Positions 37,601-42,278 of a stretch of DNA of 64,000 bases are shown here, in pieces. The stretch is from Trichomonas vaginalis G3 (Eukaryota > Parabasalia > Trichomonadida > Trichomonadidae), in contig NC_067207.1 in assembly GCF_026262505.1 (NCBI RefSeq), positions 14,786,082 to 14,850,081 of the forward strand, in the 5' to 3' direction. The stretch's first letter is position 1; every line of letters starts with the position of its first letter. The notes beneath the pieces were generated by a model. It did not search any database. It saw nothing but the letters and a program-made list of their open reading frames with translations, and had not been told where the DNA came from. The translations under genes were made by a program, and so were the position numbers.

Positions 37601-37824
37601 CTACTGATGCTTACCAAGAAATGCAAAATAAGGAATTGCAGAAAAACAAACCAAAGCATTTGTCATTTGCTTCACTACAACAGTTATCTCATATGGACAC
37701 TGTTGTTAAAACTGCAATGCAGCCAGAATCAAGACCTGTATCAAGGACAAATCAGAATGATGACATTCAGCAAATTCAGAAAAAGCCTACAGGTCACAGA
37801 ACACAGGTTAGAAATATTGATTGA
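22633..37824 (+). CDS. giant 5063-residue Lys/Glu-rich repeat protein, probable cytoskeletal scaffold
   Basis: One uninterrupted frame of 15.2 kb, unusual even for trichomonads. Residues 1-830 are Ser/Asn/Lys-rich and disordered, with short sites such as SPLLSARSGLNSARKLKRQ. Residues 830-1760 become Lys/Glu/Asp runs (KKDKKEKKDKK). Residues 1763-2720 carry about 22 copies of P-x-L-S-[IL]-x-[DE]-[SA]-[IV]-K with five RKSS boxes. Residues 2748-3450 carry four Ala/Gly/Val-rich segments ending LHEKN. Residues 3450-4880 are EEEEKKE repeats. The last 190 residues are basic and more complex (KRPRPLVRTNSNKSHSSLPP, ASLQQLSHMDTVVKTAM) and may be a binding or anchoring tail. No enzyme domain, signal peptide or certain TM is seen. 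By composition it recalls neurofilament-H or large trichomonad cytoskeletal proteins; role inferred. No stop or frame break in 5063 codons argues for selection. Confidence 0.85.
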   Translation: MSKRNPPPGDPGLKELQAIFNEVTRNPTQSQQNQKGVAFDLQDNDNQDDVPLFLKDMTPKESDSFLYTNSTGISPLLYKQTNNDYGNWLKNLKSPHLFPVNEETTPNQQSKGTTSRNPNSVFASPLLSARSGLNSARKLKRQYSQSYQPKKIEQTPELIRQAESELQKEPTKLQNTPSESKSTKSAREPKMTGWRYRLSKRNGYQLPSDGEYDYYVVKDRPQTQRSAFPKVNKDNASKSENSINSKKQNSQPQIQNTSPSGMKSMYQRKNIANEIPSSDNRGKIKTTQNLGNDNVNSELRNTFENDQDALKSIERIQSKHDGKTREEIRAEMIKQRRKQRLNSIEKFEHNESAILFGPSESDNNLELECFNSVISTEIEIPSLSEDDQKDNSAKNTINPKNQRIRTDKGRFAGNSRKSSIKKPNHDFNSNSSKKYPIRNKGNNTMLDSIEEIDQQPVKRLDLENKNLPHPVKTPPFELSPKGNLIARMKRYNDSTTPVNKDKSIDSLDSYHLHSTNELNNDDTSHISTTAENSVSNRSHYTTPKYQPHKIPDSKKNLEKIDPIEMVKTPDDSILDDEIIQLANEIEEQQKTEQQTPNNESSLRRSRSKPRTTNNQRIRLTSKDLPKDSIDELLESVKQSESNSKQDNKSKISSKTNASRKSKNPYSQQDDSLFNDSSFENFSYPKGIQRQKTRQMPKNSPYYANDDGLNRVKSRLASKFDTSTPQNQSFSKNEQKGNKTPKSNQKSEINEEDPMATPVVETKKKAENTTDPFSTPEGSNDSIQYHKPSKENEKQNQYKKGKKKVVLPDDGNSDESSQHLFPETKQEINQKQVKNDEKSKDFKPKEENKQQSQEEKPKKDKKPKDEIKEEKVPSEDKKSEISSQEKVKNSSKQENPDEKVPTEDEELKNDKKSKENKQQSQEEKPKKDKKSDKKSEKSKGEIKEEKVPTEDKNSSKDEKLEEVPNEENKPKKDKKSKEHKQEKLEEELSQEKETDKDDKQKKDKKSDKNSSKDEKSDETKEEKTENVPEKPKESDKNKKSDKKSSKEKEKQKKEKKSKNESEKQKQDKEKEQDANFSKTKELPTKNEMSFSFESPEAGKVSIPSSLKEKEVPLLNISDTPIFDAPQSQRVFTKGVVPLPKQVFPSPVQINREEKSEQSPLTAEKSLPSEDADKQSSPKKFNIESSSLYVESSLPPEEKDKEKMEKKKDKDKKEKKKDKKDKNKDKEEKEDKKEKKDKEPKDENTEEKKDKKEKKEKKKDKKEKKKDKDDEEKVEKEEKELKNDEKVEEKKDKKKDKKEKKDKKSKEDKDDKKEKKKDKKDKKPKEEKIDNENKDIQDLSQPVEDKELKNPDNEKEAGDKEKKEKKKEEQPVEKEKQEEFKPSVEEEKKDKKSKEDKEDKKKKKDKKEKKSKDVDNKEDKIEKQEGDSKKEVKDDETNDKENKEKKKDKKSKKSKAEEEKLDKKEKKKDQKSDEKKAEKDNSENKIEQEIPNLIAEDKSLENLDKKEEKKEDNTPKESEKEEKKKEKKEKKDKKKDKKSKDEKPLDQEDNKEPSSEKDKEIQKEDIFPKVEKDSKEKKEDKKEKKQKKDKKKEESEDKDIKEPKENAKEEKQEKDSSKTNIVFPIIATKEELTAEKDLQLNENLSSETKESPKEQLPEEIPESSKNEEEKQSPSEKEEEKSPEIPAEDKENRPSEVENPTEEEKPKEEIPSLTEDIKEVAQQISSESQPEKQDHEEKEINPTEETSNQVEKLDDDNQNQEPVSVQPITDSIKKVEEKIESNEKPSEKEEESKPTILLLSDSIKDVQTKLDEKTPTPPVSDSPQDTNEEKQKRSPRKTRKSSSANSASEENSSPDEKVVSVLPIGETIKEKAAEIASKEKEPEEETANVEPKSKEEEQKDDTKEEKQSTPVLSIANVVKDNLSDIQKEPEDEKQQKEEEKSQPNNASPEEKPETKEIPQLSITEAIKENLEEKLEEPKEEKQSQKASPKDEKNISVPLTISDNIKDKINNEPEENESKNDLSDDKETKEIPQLSIEEAARANLDDKPNKTTEDKEPKEETKEIPQLSISDSIKFNLDEKPDESKDTKEEKEEEEEKQTQKESPKEDKNIVVPLSISEAIKDNLNDKQEEIESKKDSSEEKEPKEIPQLSIEEAVKNNLDEKSDKQTEEKEKDEKNETQKESPKEEKNIIAPLSISEAIKDNLNEKQIEPKEEKPNEEEEQKKENEAPQLSITNAIKEQNKEQDDNKPKDEVPEEKPETKEVPQLSITDSIKENLKENTEKPKEEEKKDLPDEKETKEVPSLSIADSIKENINNKPEEPKEVSNENKSPRKSPIPSPKSQPEQNSEESKKDQPEEKAPTTLSLSDSIKDKINSPREPETEKQDNNSGRKTRKSSSASQPEEKQQSEVDEKPTENNVVIPFSLTNSVKENLNKDESKPEEEKKDLHEDNVKDKDISPLSITDAVKNSTNTPQEPKKKNNSPRKTRKSSAASQPEEKQQQEEKEPEKKETAVVVPVSLTDSIKDKLKNDKEVNEQPKETENKEEEKPVEEQKKSDEKVVAPLSLTDSIKNNLENEKEEKKPSPRKVEPIKDEGEKPKEEKDITVPLSLSQALKDNVKPEENKEKSSAIPEKPTPEKEENKVVPSLSITEAIKENTVKPEETSVRKSGRRQRKSSSADPEKKSAPTSARNKRKSSSAEQPPANKEEQKPEDKETKDSSLSLKDQLTKSLNQNEEKTKEKDLQLENNKDEDKKDNKAAVAAAVAAGVVGAAGIAGAATLLHEKNKEKEEIPSEKEIKEDKLNESNPENEKPIEDNKETENVDKDEPKEEKETPKVEETHDEVNEKEVKLDEAKDDSHEEENKQTKQADLTPTEEEESKEKESKQDEEPKEEEKKGKVAVAVAAGVVGAAAVAGTAALLHEKNEEKDENPADSQNDIKPTNDQNEEEMPQAIDENKKIQEPQVEKKEPDQQEKAFHVEDQSNQQNEDEKQDEDHPEEVNEQDKAFNIEENNEATPKEEEKPDNKHREEVNHQENENHPEEPDQQDKAFNIEENNEATPNDLAPEEENQQESKEIQNISQENEEQPEGKDESKKSEETKADNQDENDKEIKQDETQEENKAKQDEEIKPQEEEEIKEKELKQEDKSKGEDKNKKGKVAVAAGVVGAAAVAGTAAYLHEKNKENEENPADKEEENKNDSSNEIKSSNEQNKDLTNKTDEQEPQQEKEETNQQKEIEELPKDKVDSNPSENEVDDKKETQPKEEVAVSQPDKKKEDIKVDPTAHSEEQKAEEESKPDINNQLENAEEQVQSKELPEQPEKEVQETPKDEESKPGFSNQEQSQELPEDKTDTNQPENEVPETPKEDEKAETPSTIPENKENDITPLEKENSKEEDEKKEKEIDQHPEEEHEKEKEPEEEEDSKDEEKKKKGKIAAIAAAGVVGATGVAGAAVYLHEKNKKDGENQEGKEEIPEDQTNDSREPTPLQDNVDEKNESIPSENQKDENQEINSPNQEKEVTQQEENKDSTDETPNQVQEQSPEEHHEDNEQKQETPNNEDEKNEDVPIESEPPTKSNEEVSKDETELQENNNDAHSKEEGQTQDEEAKQEIPEQKDNSKAEETPNETKEDLEQRELPQKEEVTQPEENNEKIPQSMEEDTNEQKPDEEKNKVTLNKEEEETPETKDLEVPEEKPDLQDTEKKAEEEKQELNKEEEEKHKPVSEDKKEIPNEEEEKKEIPTEQEQPHKEEVEINDEKSTEIPVITNVEQPNEKHQEEEEKKEDNVQPNQEEANEENVKEKDFVQPQQNVQPIEEKKETPIEKAEVPQEVQKDEVKEIQNQETTDIPPESTKQKDDDEEEKNETNEAEETNKDEEKPKDNLVKDEEEQKQDTTEEEEKKEETPKEESNQKEEIIPEQPAELNQAEVKEESLEEKKEELEQIPEVQKEEKSLTPDEKIKEPKVIEKPEEKIEEEETKEANEEEEKKEELSKDDEDKKDETPKGVAVIPVVPQKEEQKPSPEKEEPAKEEEEKKEEPVKEEEEKKEEPVKEEEEKKEEPVKEEEEKKDGEVIPNESNEEIKDEEHLKEEKQDPKEEEEVKEKTNEEEEVKDSTQETQQTLPNEEGKEEPKEEEEKKEDVAVIPNEPPKEEKQEPKEEEEKKEVKETPAEPQKEKDLQLKEEEEKNELPEEEVKKEPTSEEEEKKEVSAVQQEENQEKTLIEEQEPQNKGNDETPKVVEEEKKEAEIIPAVSPKEEEEKKEQAKHEEEEEKKETEPLKEEPKQENMEEEEKKEEEKNTQPIEETPMQQENQQNTSKEEEEKQELQKEDEAQKEEEEKKEIPKEEEEEKKENEKKAAAVVIIPEQRKEEEKNLHQEEEDKKEIPVEEEEKQEVVTSVPQTKDKKQAPTEEKEKKEDLPKEEEEKNEIPNEEEEKKEVPKEEEEDNKQEPNTPEPEKDEKKDTQEEEGEKKEIHHEEEEEKAKEIAVIPPEPQIEEKKELPIEEEEKKETLIEEEEKQEKVIETPQEEEEKKEIPTEEEEKKETILIPILPQKEEGLPNEEEDKQEEVKETPKEEEQKEPSKEEENKLESPAAPEPQKEEQLKAEEEEKKEIPTEKEEKKEAIIPNRKEENKETPKEEEEKLEETATTEPQKEEENAPIEEEEKKESQKEEEKAPTEEKEKKETPKEEEEKPEAVVTPEPQKDEEKIPTEEEEKKEVIVTSEPPKEKELKVEEEEEKKETPKAEEEEEKKETPKAEEEEEKKEPQEEEEKKETPKAEEEEEKKEPQKEEEKKPEAVVASEPPKEKDLKAEEEEEKKETPKAEEEEEKKETPKAEEEEEKKEPQEEEEKKETPKAEEEEKKPEAVVASEPPKEKEFKAEEEEEKKETVAPPKEKPPMKRPRPLVRTNSNKSHSSLPPLSPRSEAMQTQEEEEERPRINKNLPLLSQLASSRSQRSSRGAMPSHHVTFKPRDYDKNIVRPTDTLVMGSNTLRSLYLGSKKVGNGEETNFAPNHNTTDAYQEMQNKELQKNKPKHLSFASLQQLSHMDTVVKTAMQPESRPVSRTNQNDDIQQIQKKPTGHRTQVRNID
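27918..30800 (+). repeat. about 22 copies of a short LSI-x-DSIK motif within the giant gene
   Basis: Motif examples: PITDSIKKVEE (27921), LLLSDSIKDV, PQLSITEAIKENL, PLSISEAIKDNL (twice), PQLSITDSIKENL, TLSLSDSIKDKI, PVSLTDSIKDKL, APLSLTDSIKNNL, PSLSITEAIKENT, and a last relaxed copy SLSLKDQLTKSL. Spacing is about 30-60 residues of Lys/Glu/Pro linker. Each copy would form a short amphipathic helix after a Pro-containing strand. Conservation of the motif against drifting linkers suggests a binding site repeated many times. Confidence 0.85.
28108..30710 (+). repeat. five RKSS boxes inside the motif region
   Basis: SPRKTRKSSSANSASEE (about 28110), SGRKTRKSSSASQPEEKQ (29776), SPRKTRKSSAASQPEEKQ (30055), SGRRQRKSSSADPEKK (30610) and SARNKRKSSSAEQPP (30672). 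Each is the only strongly basic patch in an acidic region and fits a basophilic (R-x-x-S) kinase site. Confidence 0.8.
30876..32970 (+). repeat. four Ala/Gly/Val-rich hydrophobic segments in the giant protein
   Basis: Copies begin at about 30876, 31291, 32065 and 32884. All share a Lys-rich lead (KKGK or DNK), a 22-27 residue stretch of Ala/Val/Gly (AAGVVGAAAVAGTAA) and the ending LHEKN. These are the only hydrophobic segments in 5063 residues. GVVGAA spacing is like glycine-zipper helices, so they may insert in or associate with membranes, or self-assemble. Confidence 0.85.
34641..34773 (+). repeat. 33-bp tandem repeat (EEPVKEEEEKK) x 4
   Basis: Four consecutive 11-residue units, first one with A in place of V. 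The last three are identical at the DNA level, indicating recent slippage or unequal exchange. Confidence 0.85.
36724..37206 (+). repeat. nested higher-order duplication (about 234 and 204 bp)
   Basis: Copies of a block starting SEPPKEKxLKxEEEEEKK begin at 36724, 36958 and 37162. The first two each contain the same internal order of ETPKAEEEEEKK and EPQEEEEKK units and end with PEAVVASEPP. DNA identity is very high, so the duplication is young. Confidence 0.8.
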
Positions 37825-38878
37825 TATTAGATTTTTACTTATTTGTTATGTAAATGTATGTATGTATGTATTTAATTCCACTAAATTCATTTTTTTACCA
37901 TGTATCCGAAATTGGATTATTGTGGTAGTTCGATGAAGGGCACATAAAAACATATTATTATTAAATGAGGTTTATATAAAGTACTCACAAAATCTAGATT
38001 GAGAGGCGGTCAATGACTTTTGAGGGGAAATTAACGCATGGAATTTAATATTATTTAGGTTGATATTCTTGCTTATTATTTCAGAAAAAAATCTTAAAAA
38101 TTTCAATATGAAAATTGAAAGCAATTCAAAAAAATTGCTAACATGTAAATTTTAATACCCTATGCATAATTTCATATTTTGAACATTTTATATTTTTGTT
38201 TAAAACTTAAAATTTTGCGAATTTAATATAATTTATAAAATATAATACGTATATATATTTAAAATACACTAAATTTAATTGTTAATTGACGTTTTTGGGA
38301 ATGAATTTTATCAAAACATGCCTGAATCCGAAAATTTGAAAGAACGAATTACACAATCATATATGTAGAATTCAAAATACAAACTTAAAGATTGTATACG
38401 TTTAAAATTATTCAGATTGTGTTTGATTTCCACTCATTCTGTTTCTTTTGAACTCTAACACTAACATTTCATGATGATTACATGATCCATTTATACATGG
38501 TTGAATTGTTCCAGATTCTACCAGAAAATCAATCCAAATTTCTCAATGCATTCATGTTGATTGGACAAAATTTAAAATTTATCAGCCTGTTTCCAGAGAA
38601 ACTCATATATTCCCTAATGAAATGTAATTTTTGCTACATTTAATTCAATCAAATTTCAAAAAATTGACTGCAGAGCTTGAAAAGGTGATGAATCATGTTG
38701 TTATTAGATGTACATATTCGATTTACTATTTTCAAAAAAATGCTCAAATTTGAATAGTTTTTAGAAAATTTGGAATTACACTCCTTACATTATATATAAT
38801 TAAATGTTTAAATTTTATTTATTTTTCCCTTTTAATTTTATAACGTGCTCTATCAAAACTAACCTCTCAATTGAAGGC

Positions 38879-38961
38879 CACAAAATCTAAGTAGTGAGGG
38901 TACACAAATTTTGTATGGAGTATGGTTCAATTTTTGAGAGCCTCACTACTTAGATTTTGTG
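38879..38961. repeat. perfect 21-bp inverted repeat with 41-nt loop
   Basis: Arms at 38879-38899 and 38941-38961 are exact reverse complements (core AAAATCTAAGTAGTGAGG). Outside and inside the arms, CTCTCAATTGAA (38864-38875) and TTCAATTTTTGAGAG (38927-38941) are a second, imperfect inverted pair. Could be a miniature foldback element or an RNA hairpin. Confidence 0.8.
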
Positions 38962-38981
38962 ACTACCTTATATTTAACGAG

Positions 38982-39012
38982 TGGCTGGGGAACTTTTATT
39001 TCCTGCCAGCCA
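38982..39012. repeat. GC-rich hairpin TGGCTGG...CCAGCCA
   Basis: Arms 38982-38988 and 39006-39012 pair fully, with GGAA/TTCC extending the stem toward an ACTTTTAT-type loop. Stands out by GC content against the surrounding AT-rich DNA. Perhaps a transcription end signal or part of the neighbouring foldback. Confidence 0.55.
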
Positions 39013-39666
39013 TTTAATCAAAATTTCGGGAAAAAAACTTATACAAAACAATTCGGCTGATATCATATATCTATACTTATCATATCATTTCTTAATTCAG
39101 TCAATTTTGAATAGAATTTCTCACTTCATATAACTTTTATTGAAAATTTTCAAATTGAATGATTAAAAATCGGTTATAGATTTCGTATGACATCAAGAAT
39201 ATTTCTCTATATAAGTCATTATGCTTAATTTATTAATTAGAAATAAAAATCAATTTCAATATTTTACGGTTTGGTCTTGAACTTTTTATCGAACATCAGT
39301 CTTATACAGTAATTAATGAAATATTTTGATAATGAAAACCTGGCAAAATCAATAAGATCAAAAGCAGATAAAAATTAATTATCAATTTATGTCATTCTAG
39401 AATTAGTATTAATGCTCAAGGGTAAAAAATTGATGGACTATCGTTGAAGGTTTAACTATAATTCTGTGTTGTAAAATATGATGAAAATGCTTCTTTTAAA
39501 ATATATAACATAAATGAAACGACCTGGAATACTGCTTGGTCTCAGTATTGAATAGATTTGAATACCGTAAAAGACGATAGTTCACAAATTTTTGAATAAC
39601 AAATATTGTATTTGAAAAACTATGAGATAACAAAAAACTACAAATTTTATTAACAACAAACAATTA

Positions 39667-40116
39667 TTAATGTGTAGAGCGATATGAATATGAATGCTGG
39701 TGAGAATTTTTGCCATGATGGTGAGATGAGCATGACATACCGTGGCGAACTCTGTTGTTTGCGAACCAAACATTGATCTGATCTCTATTGAGTCCGGTTT
39801 TGTCCATCAAATCCTGCTTTTCGGAGGATGTTGGATATGGATTGCTCTGATGATTCTTCAGCCAATGCATCAATATTGAGCGTTGTGAGTCTGAGAACAA
39901 TGTACGCTTGGTTTCTTTCTTCTTAGTGATGGAAATATCAATATTAATATCTGTTTCTGGAAGGCCAAAGTCCGCTGGAAAAATTGTCATCTGAGATTTA
40001 TCAATGATAACTCCACGGCTCATCATCATAGAGTAGATGTCTGGAAATAGGCCATGATGATCTGAATCATAGCTATCACTGGATGAATCTGGTGTGCTGT
40101 TCTTGGATGAATACAT
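39667..40116 (-). CDS. TALE-type homeodomain protein
   Basis: A 149-residue protein with a C-terminal homeodomain at about 73-133. Helix 1 reads FSDSQRSILMHWLKNHQ, then comes the TALE loop insertion NPYPTSSEKQDLM (the PYP three-residue extension), and helix 3 is DQINVWFANNRVRHG, with the invariant W48, F49, N51 and R53 all present. It is therefore predicted to be a nuclear DNA-binding transcription factor of the TALE/KN class. The N-terminus is Ser/Asp-rich (STPDSSSDSYDSDHHG) and the tail is His/Ser-rich (HHHGKNSHQHSYSY). The start is the ATG at 40116; an in-frame TTG two codons upstream is ignored. A CTCATTTT initiator-like box lies 5 nt before the ATG. The gene stands alone in long intergenic DNA. 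Confidence 0.9.
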   Translation of the reverse strand: MYSSKNSTPDSSSDSYDSDHHGLFPDIYSMMMSRGVIIDKSQMTIFPADFGLPETDINIDISITKKKETKRTLFSDSQRSILMHWLKNHQSNPYPTSSEKQDLMDKTGLNRDQINVWFANNRVRHGMSCSSHHHGKNSHQHSYSYRSTH

Positions 40117-40120
40117 TTTC

Positions 40121-40128
40121 AAAATGAG
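40121..40128 (-). promoter_or_regulatory. Inr-like CTCATTTT box before the homeodomain gene
   Basis: On the minus strand CTCATTTTGAAAATG: TCATTTT fits the trichomonad initiator TCA-Py-T/A, a few bases from the start codon. A second TCATTTTTC lies about 50 bases further up. Confidence 0.5.
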
Positions 40129-41339
40129 AATTGAATAGATTCAATTTTCATTTTCAATAAAGAAGTGAACATATAAAAGAAAAATGAGTCTGTATCTAGT
40201 AATGAGTAATATTTATTGATTGATATATTTTGTGAGCTGTAAAATTTGCATGATGGGTGATTTTTGAATTTATCCAATCACTTAGTTCACTTTTGAACTT
40301 TCATTTTTTCAAATATTATTAATCATTTCATTATCATATTATAAATCGATAATTTATTTTTGTTTTTCTTAAAAAGAGTTCGTTATAGTTCGAATTAATA
40401 ATTTAAATATTAAATTAAATGATAATAATACATCAATTTTTTTGATTATAAAAAATCATTAATCGGTTCTTATCAAAAGGTTCTGATGGCTAATTCAATT
40501 TTTATATGACATCATCCAAATTTCTTTGCAATATAAATGAAATTGAAGAAAAATTAATTTAATATCATGCAAAATCAATCCATAATTCATTCTCAATTTT
40601 TGAATGAAAACTGATGGTTTTGTTCGTCTTTCATAGAAATAATTTTTATCAATTAGAAAAAAATATTTTTTGTTATGGATGATGAATCCCTCACTATATA
40701 TTTATGTACCTCAATATAATCCCATCAATCTGATAATAACTCCCATTTTTATTATGCTCAATACATAAATATTCACAATTTACTTCTCATCTTGCTCCTA
40801 CGATCATGTTTCAATACGGATGTTTAAAATTCTTCATAAAAATATCCCAAAGCTCTGTGTTGAAATTAATAATTTTGACATTTTGAATGACATAAGCTTA
40901 ATCCTTCAAATATATCTTTCTTTAGGTGAGTTTTGGTATCCTATCTCAAAAATCTCAATATATTAGATGATTGAATTTCCAAAACGATAATTATATAAAT
41001 TAATTTATTATATTCATCTCATGTATGCCAGTGTTATGTACGTAGTCCTAATGTTGGAGTAGTGACATAAACTCTTTTCCAAAATTAATAAACAAACATT
41101 GAACATGGATTGAAGAATTTGTATTATCAAACTATGCTATGGCATTATCATCATGTGATATTTTAATGATGAAGAGTCAGAAATGATCATTAATTTTGTC
41201 GAATCAATCAGATTTGATAAAAGTCTTGCAATCAAAAGAATGTAGTGGTCTTTTGGAGATTCTCATAATCATTTATAAATCTATCAATGTATAACAAAGT
41301 TTTCGAATTTCTTATATAATCAACTTTCTATACAGAATT
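40129..41339. other. intergenic, no gene seen
   Basis: AT-rich spacer between divergent units. Contains many TTCAT/ATGAA words and no open frame of note, repeat array or RNA fold that I can support. Confidence 0.55.
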
Positions 41340-42029
41340 ATGTTGAAAAGCGTTCTAACAGTTTATCAAGAAGAAATTAACTTTCTTTTAGAACTGGAGA
41401 CATGGTGTGTACCATGTTTCTTGAGAAGATTTGTGTCACAAGTCGATCGCTATGATGGCGAAGAAGATGACATTAAAAACATGACTGGCTTAATGGAAGC
41501 TTTTTGATTTCCTTTAACAGGCAAAATATACATCTTTGAAGATTTATATTTAATTATTTATGAAACTCAAATGGTTTGGAATGCTTCTAGATATCCCAAG
41601 TTCATAGATTGTGATGATTACTTTAGGTTGAGTGCCATTCGGTTCTTAGATGTTTGTATTTCTCACAATGTGTTTAAATTTTAACGAATTGGGGGCAATC
41701 CTAGATAATGATATTAAAAATATGTTTACATGGCCGATGATTGCGAATTTGAGATTAAGAGACATTTAATTTTAATTATTTCTATTAAAATTCAACATCA
41801 TGTGTTTAAAGCAGCACAGATAGCTATTAATTTTGGTATTTTAAGTGTCATAAGTTCTTTCATTCCATATCACGTCCAATATGCTTTGAATGCACTTGAT
41901 GTGCATTTTGAAAAGAATGTTGAACAAGATCAAGGAAAAAGCATCTATAATCATTTTAATTTCACTTTCTGCTACAAATTCCAAAGTAGCGTCTCAAAAG
42001 CACTGCTAATGATACCTTTCTCTGTCTGA
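41340..42029 (+). pseudogene. possible decayed gene, family unknown
   Basis: A frame from ATG 41340 reads MLKSVLTVYQEEINFLLELE, meets TGA at 41505-41507, then continues in the same frame as TGKIYIFEDLYLIIYET and FIDCDDYFRLSAIRFLD to a TAA near 41682. A second frame follows at 41730-42029 (MADDCEFEIKRHLILI ... FIPYHVQYALNALDV). Leu/Ile/Glu helices recall the N-terminal part of trichomonad ankyrin-repeat proteins, but no ankyrin unit is left, so this is only a guess. The composition is more protein-like than the flanking spacer. Confidence 0.35.
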
Positions 42030-42146
42030 TCAGACCAAAATAAATTAACATAGGATAATTTTCAATGTGCAAATAATAATGTTATATGGAGCTTGATCAA
42101 GACATGAACTAACCAACGCTATTTTTGTTGATTGGAAAATTCAAAA

Positions 42147-42155
42147 AAAAGTGAC
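42147..42155 (+). promoter_or_regulatory. AAAAGTGAC box about 125 bp before the PLB-like gene
   Basis: AAAAAAAAGTGACTAATC is a good match to the box, but the first in-frame ATG of the gene is at 42279. Two short upstream frames (ATG at 42218 and 42231) lie between. The leader would be long for this organism. Confidence 0.4.
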
Positions 42156-42278
42156 TAATCAATACTTTACATTCATTTTTATTATCATTTATTTATCAGA
42201 TAAATAATTCTAATACGATGACATATCATTGATGGATTGAGAAGAGCGGTTGGAATTTCATCGGTTCAAAAAAAAAAT

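Larger units (their letters stand above)
37825..39666. other. 1.8-kb intergenic region with foldbacks
   Basis: Space between converging genes. It holds a short ATGT tetranucleotide tract (about 37853-37870), a perfect 21-bp inverted repeat (38879-38961) and a GC-rich hairpin (38982-39012). CACAAAATCTAGATTGAGAGG at 37986-38006 resembles one arm of the 38.9-kb foldback. No coding remnant recognised. Confidence 0.6.

Noticed and set aside
25596-37659. Many long minus-strand and alternate-frame open frames inside the giant gene (Phe/Ser/Leu- or Lys/Arg-rich)
   Set aside because: They are by-products of the purine-rich Lys/Glu codons; they lack domains and starts with promoter boxes.
42237-42278. 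Extending the PLB-like protein upstream to an in-frame TTG
   Set aside because: Non-ATG starts are not expected here and the added residues (RRAVGISSVQKKN) would spoil the signal-like N-terminus.
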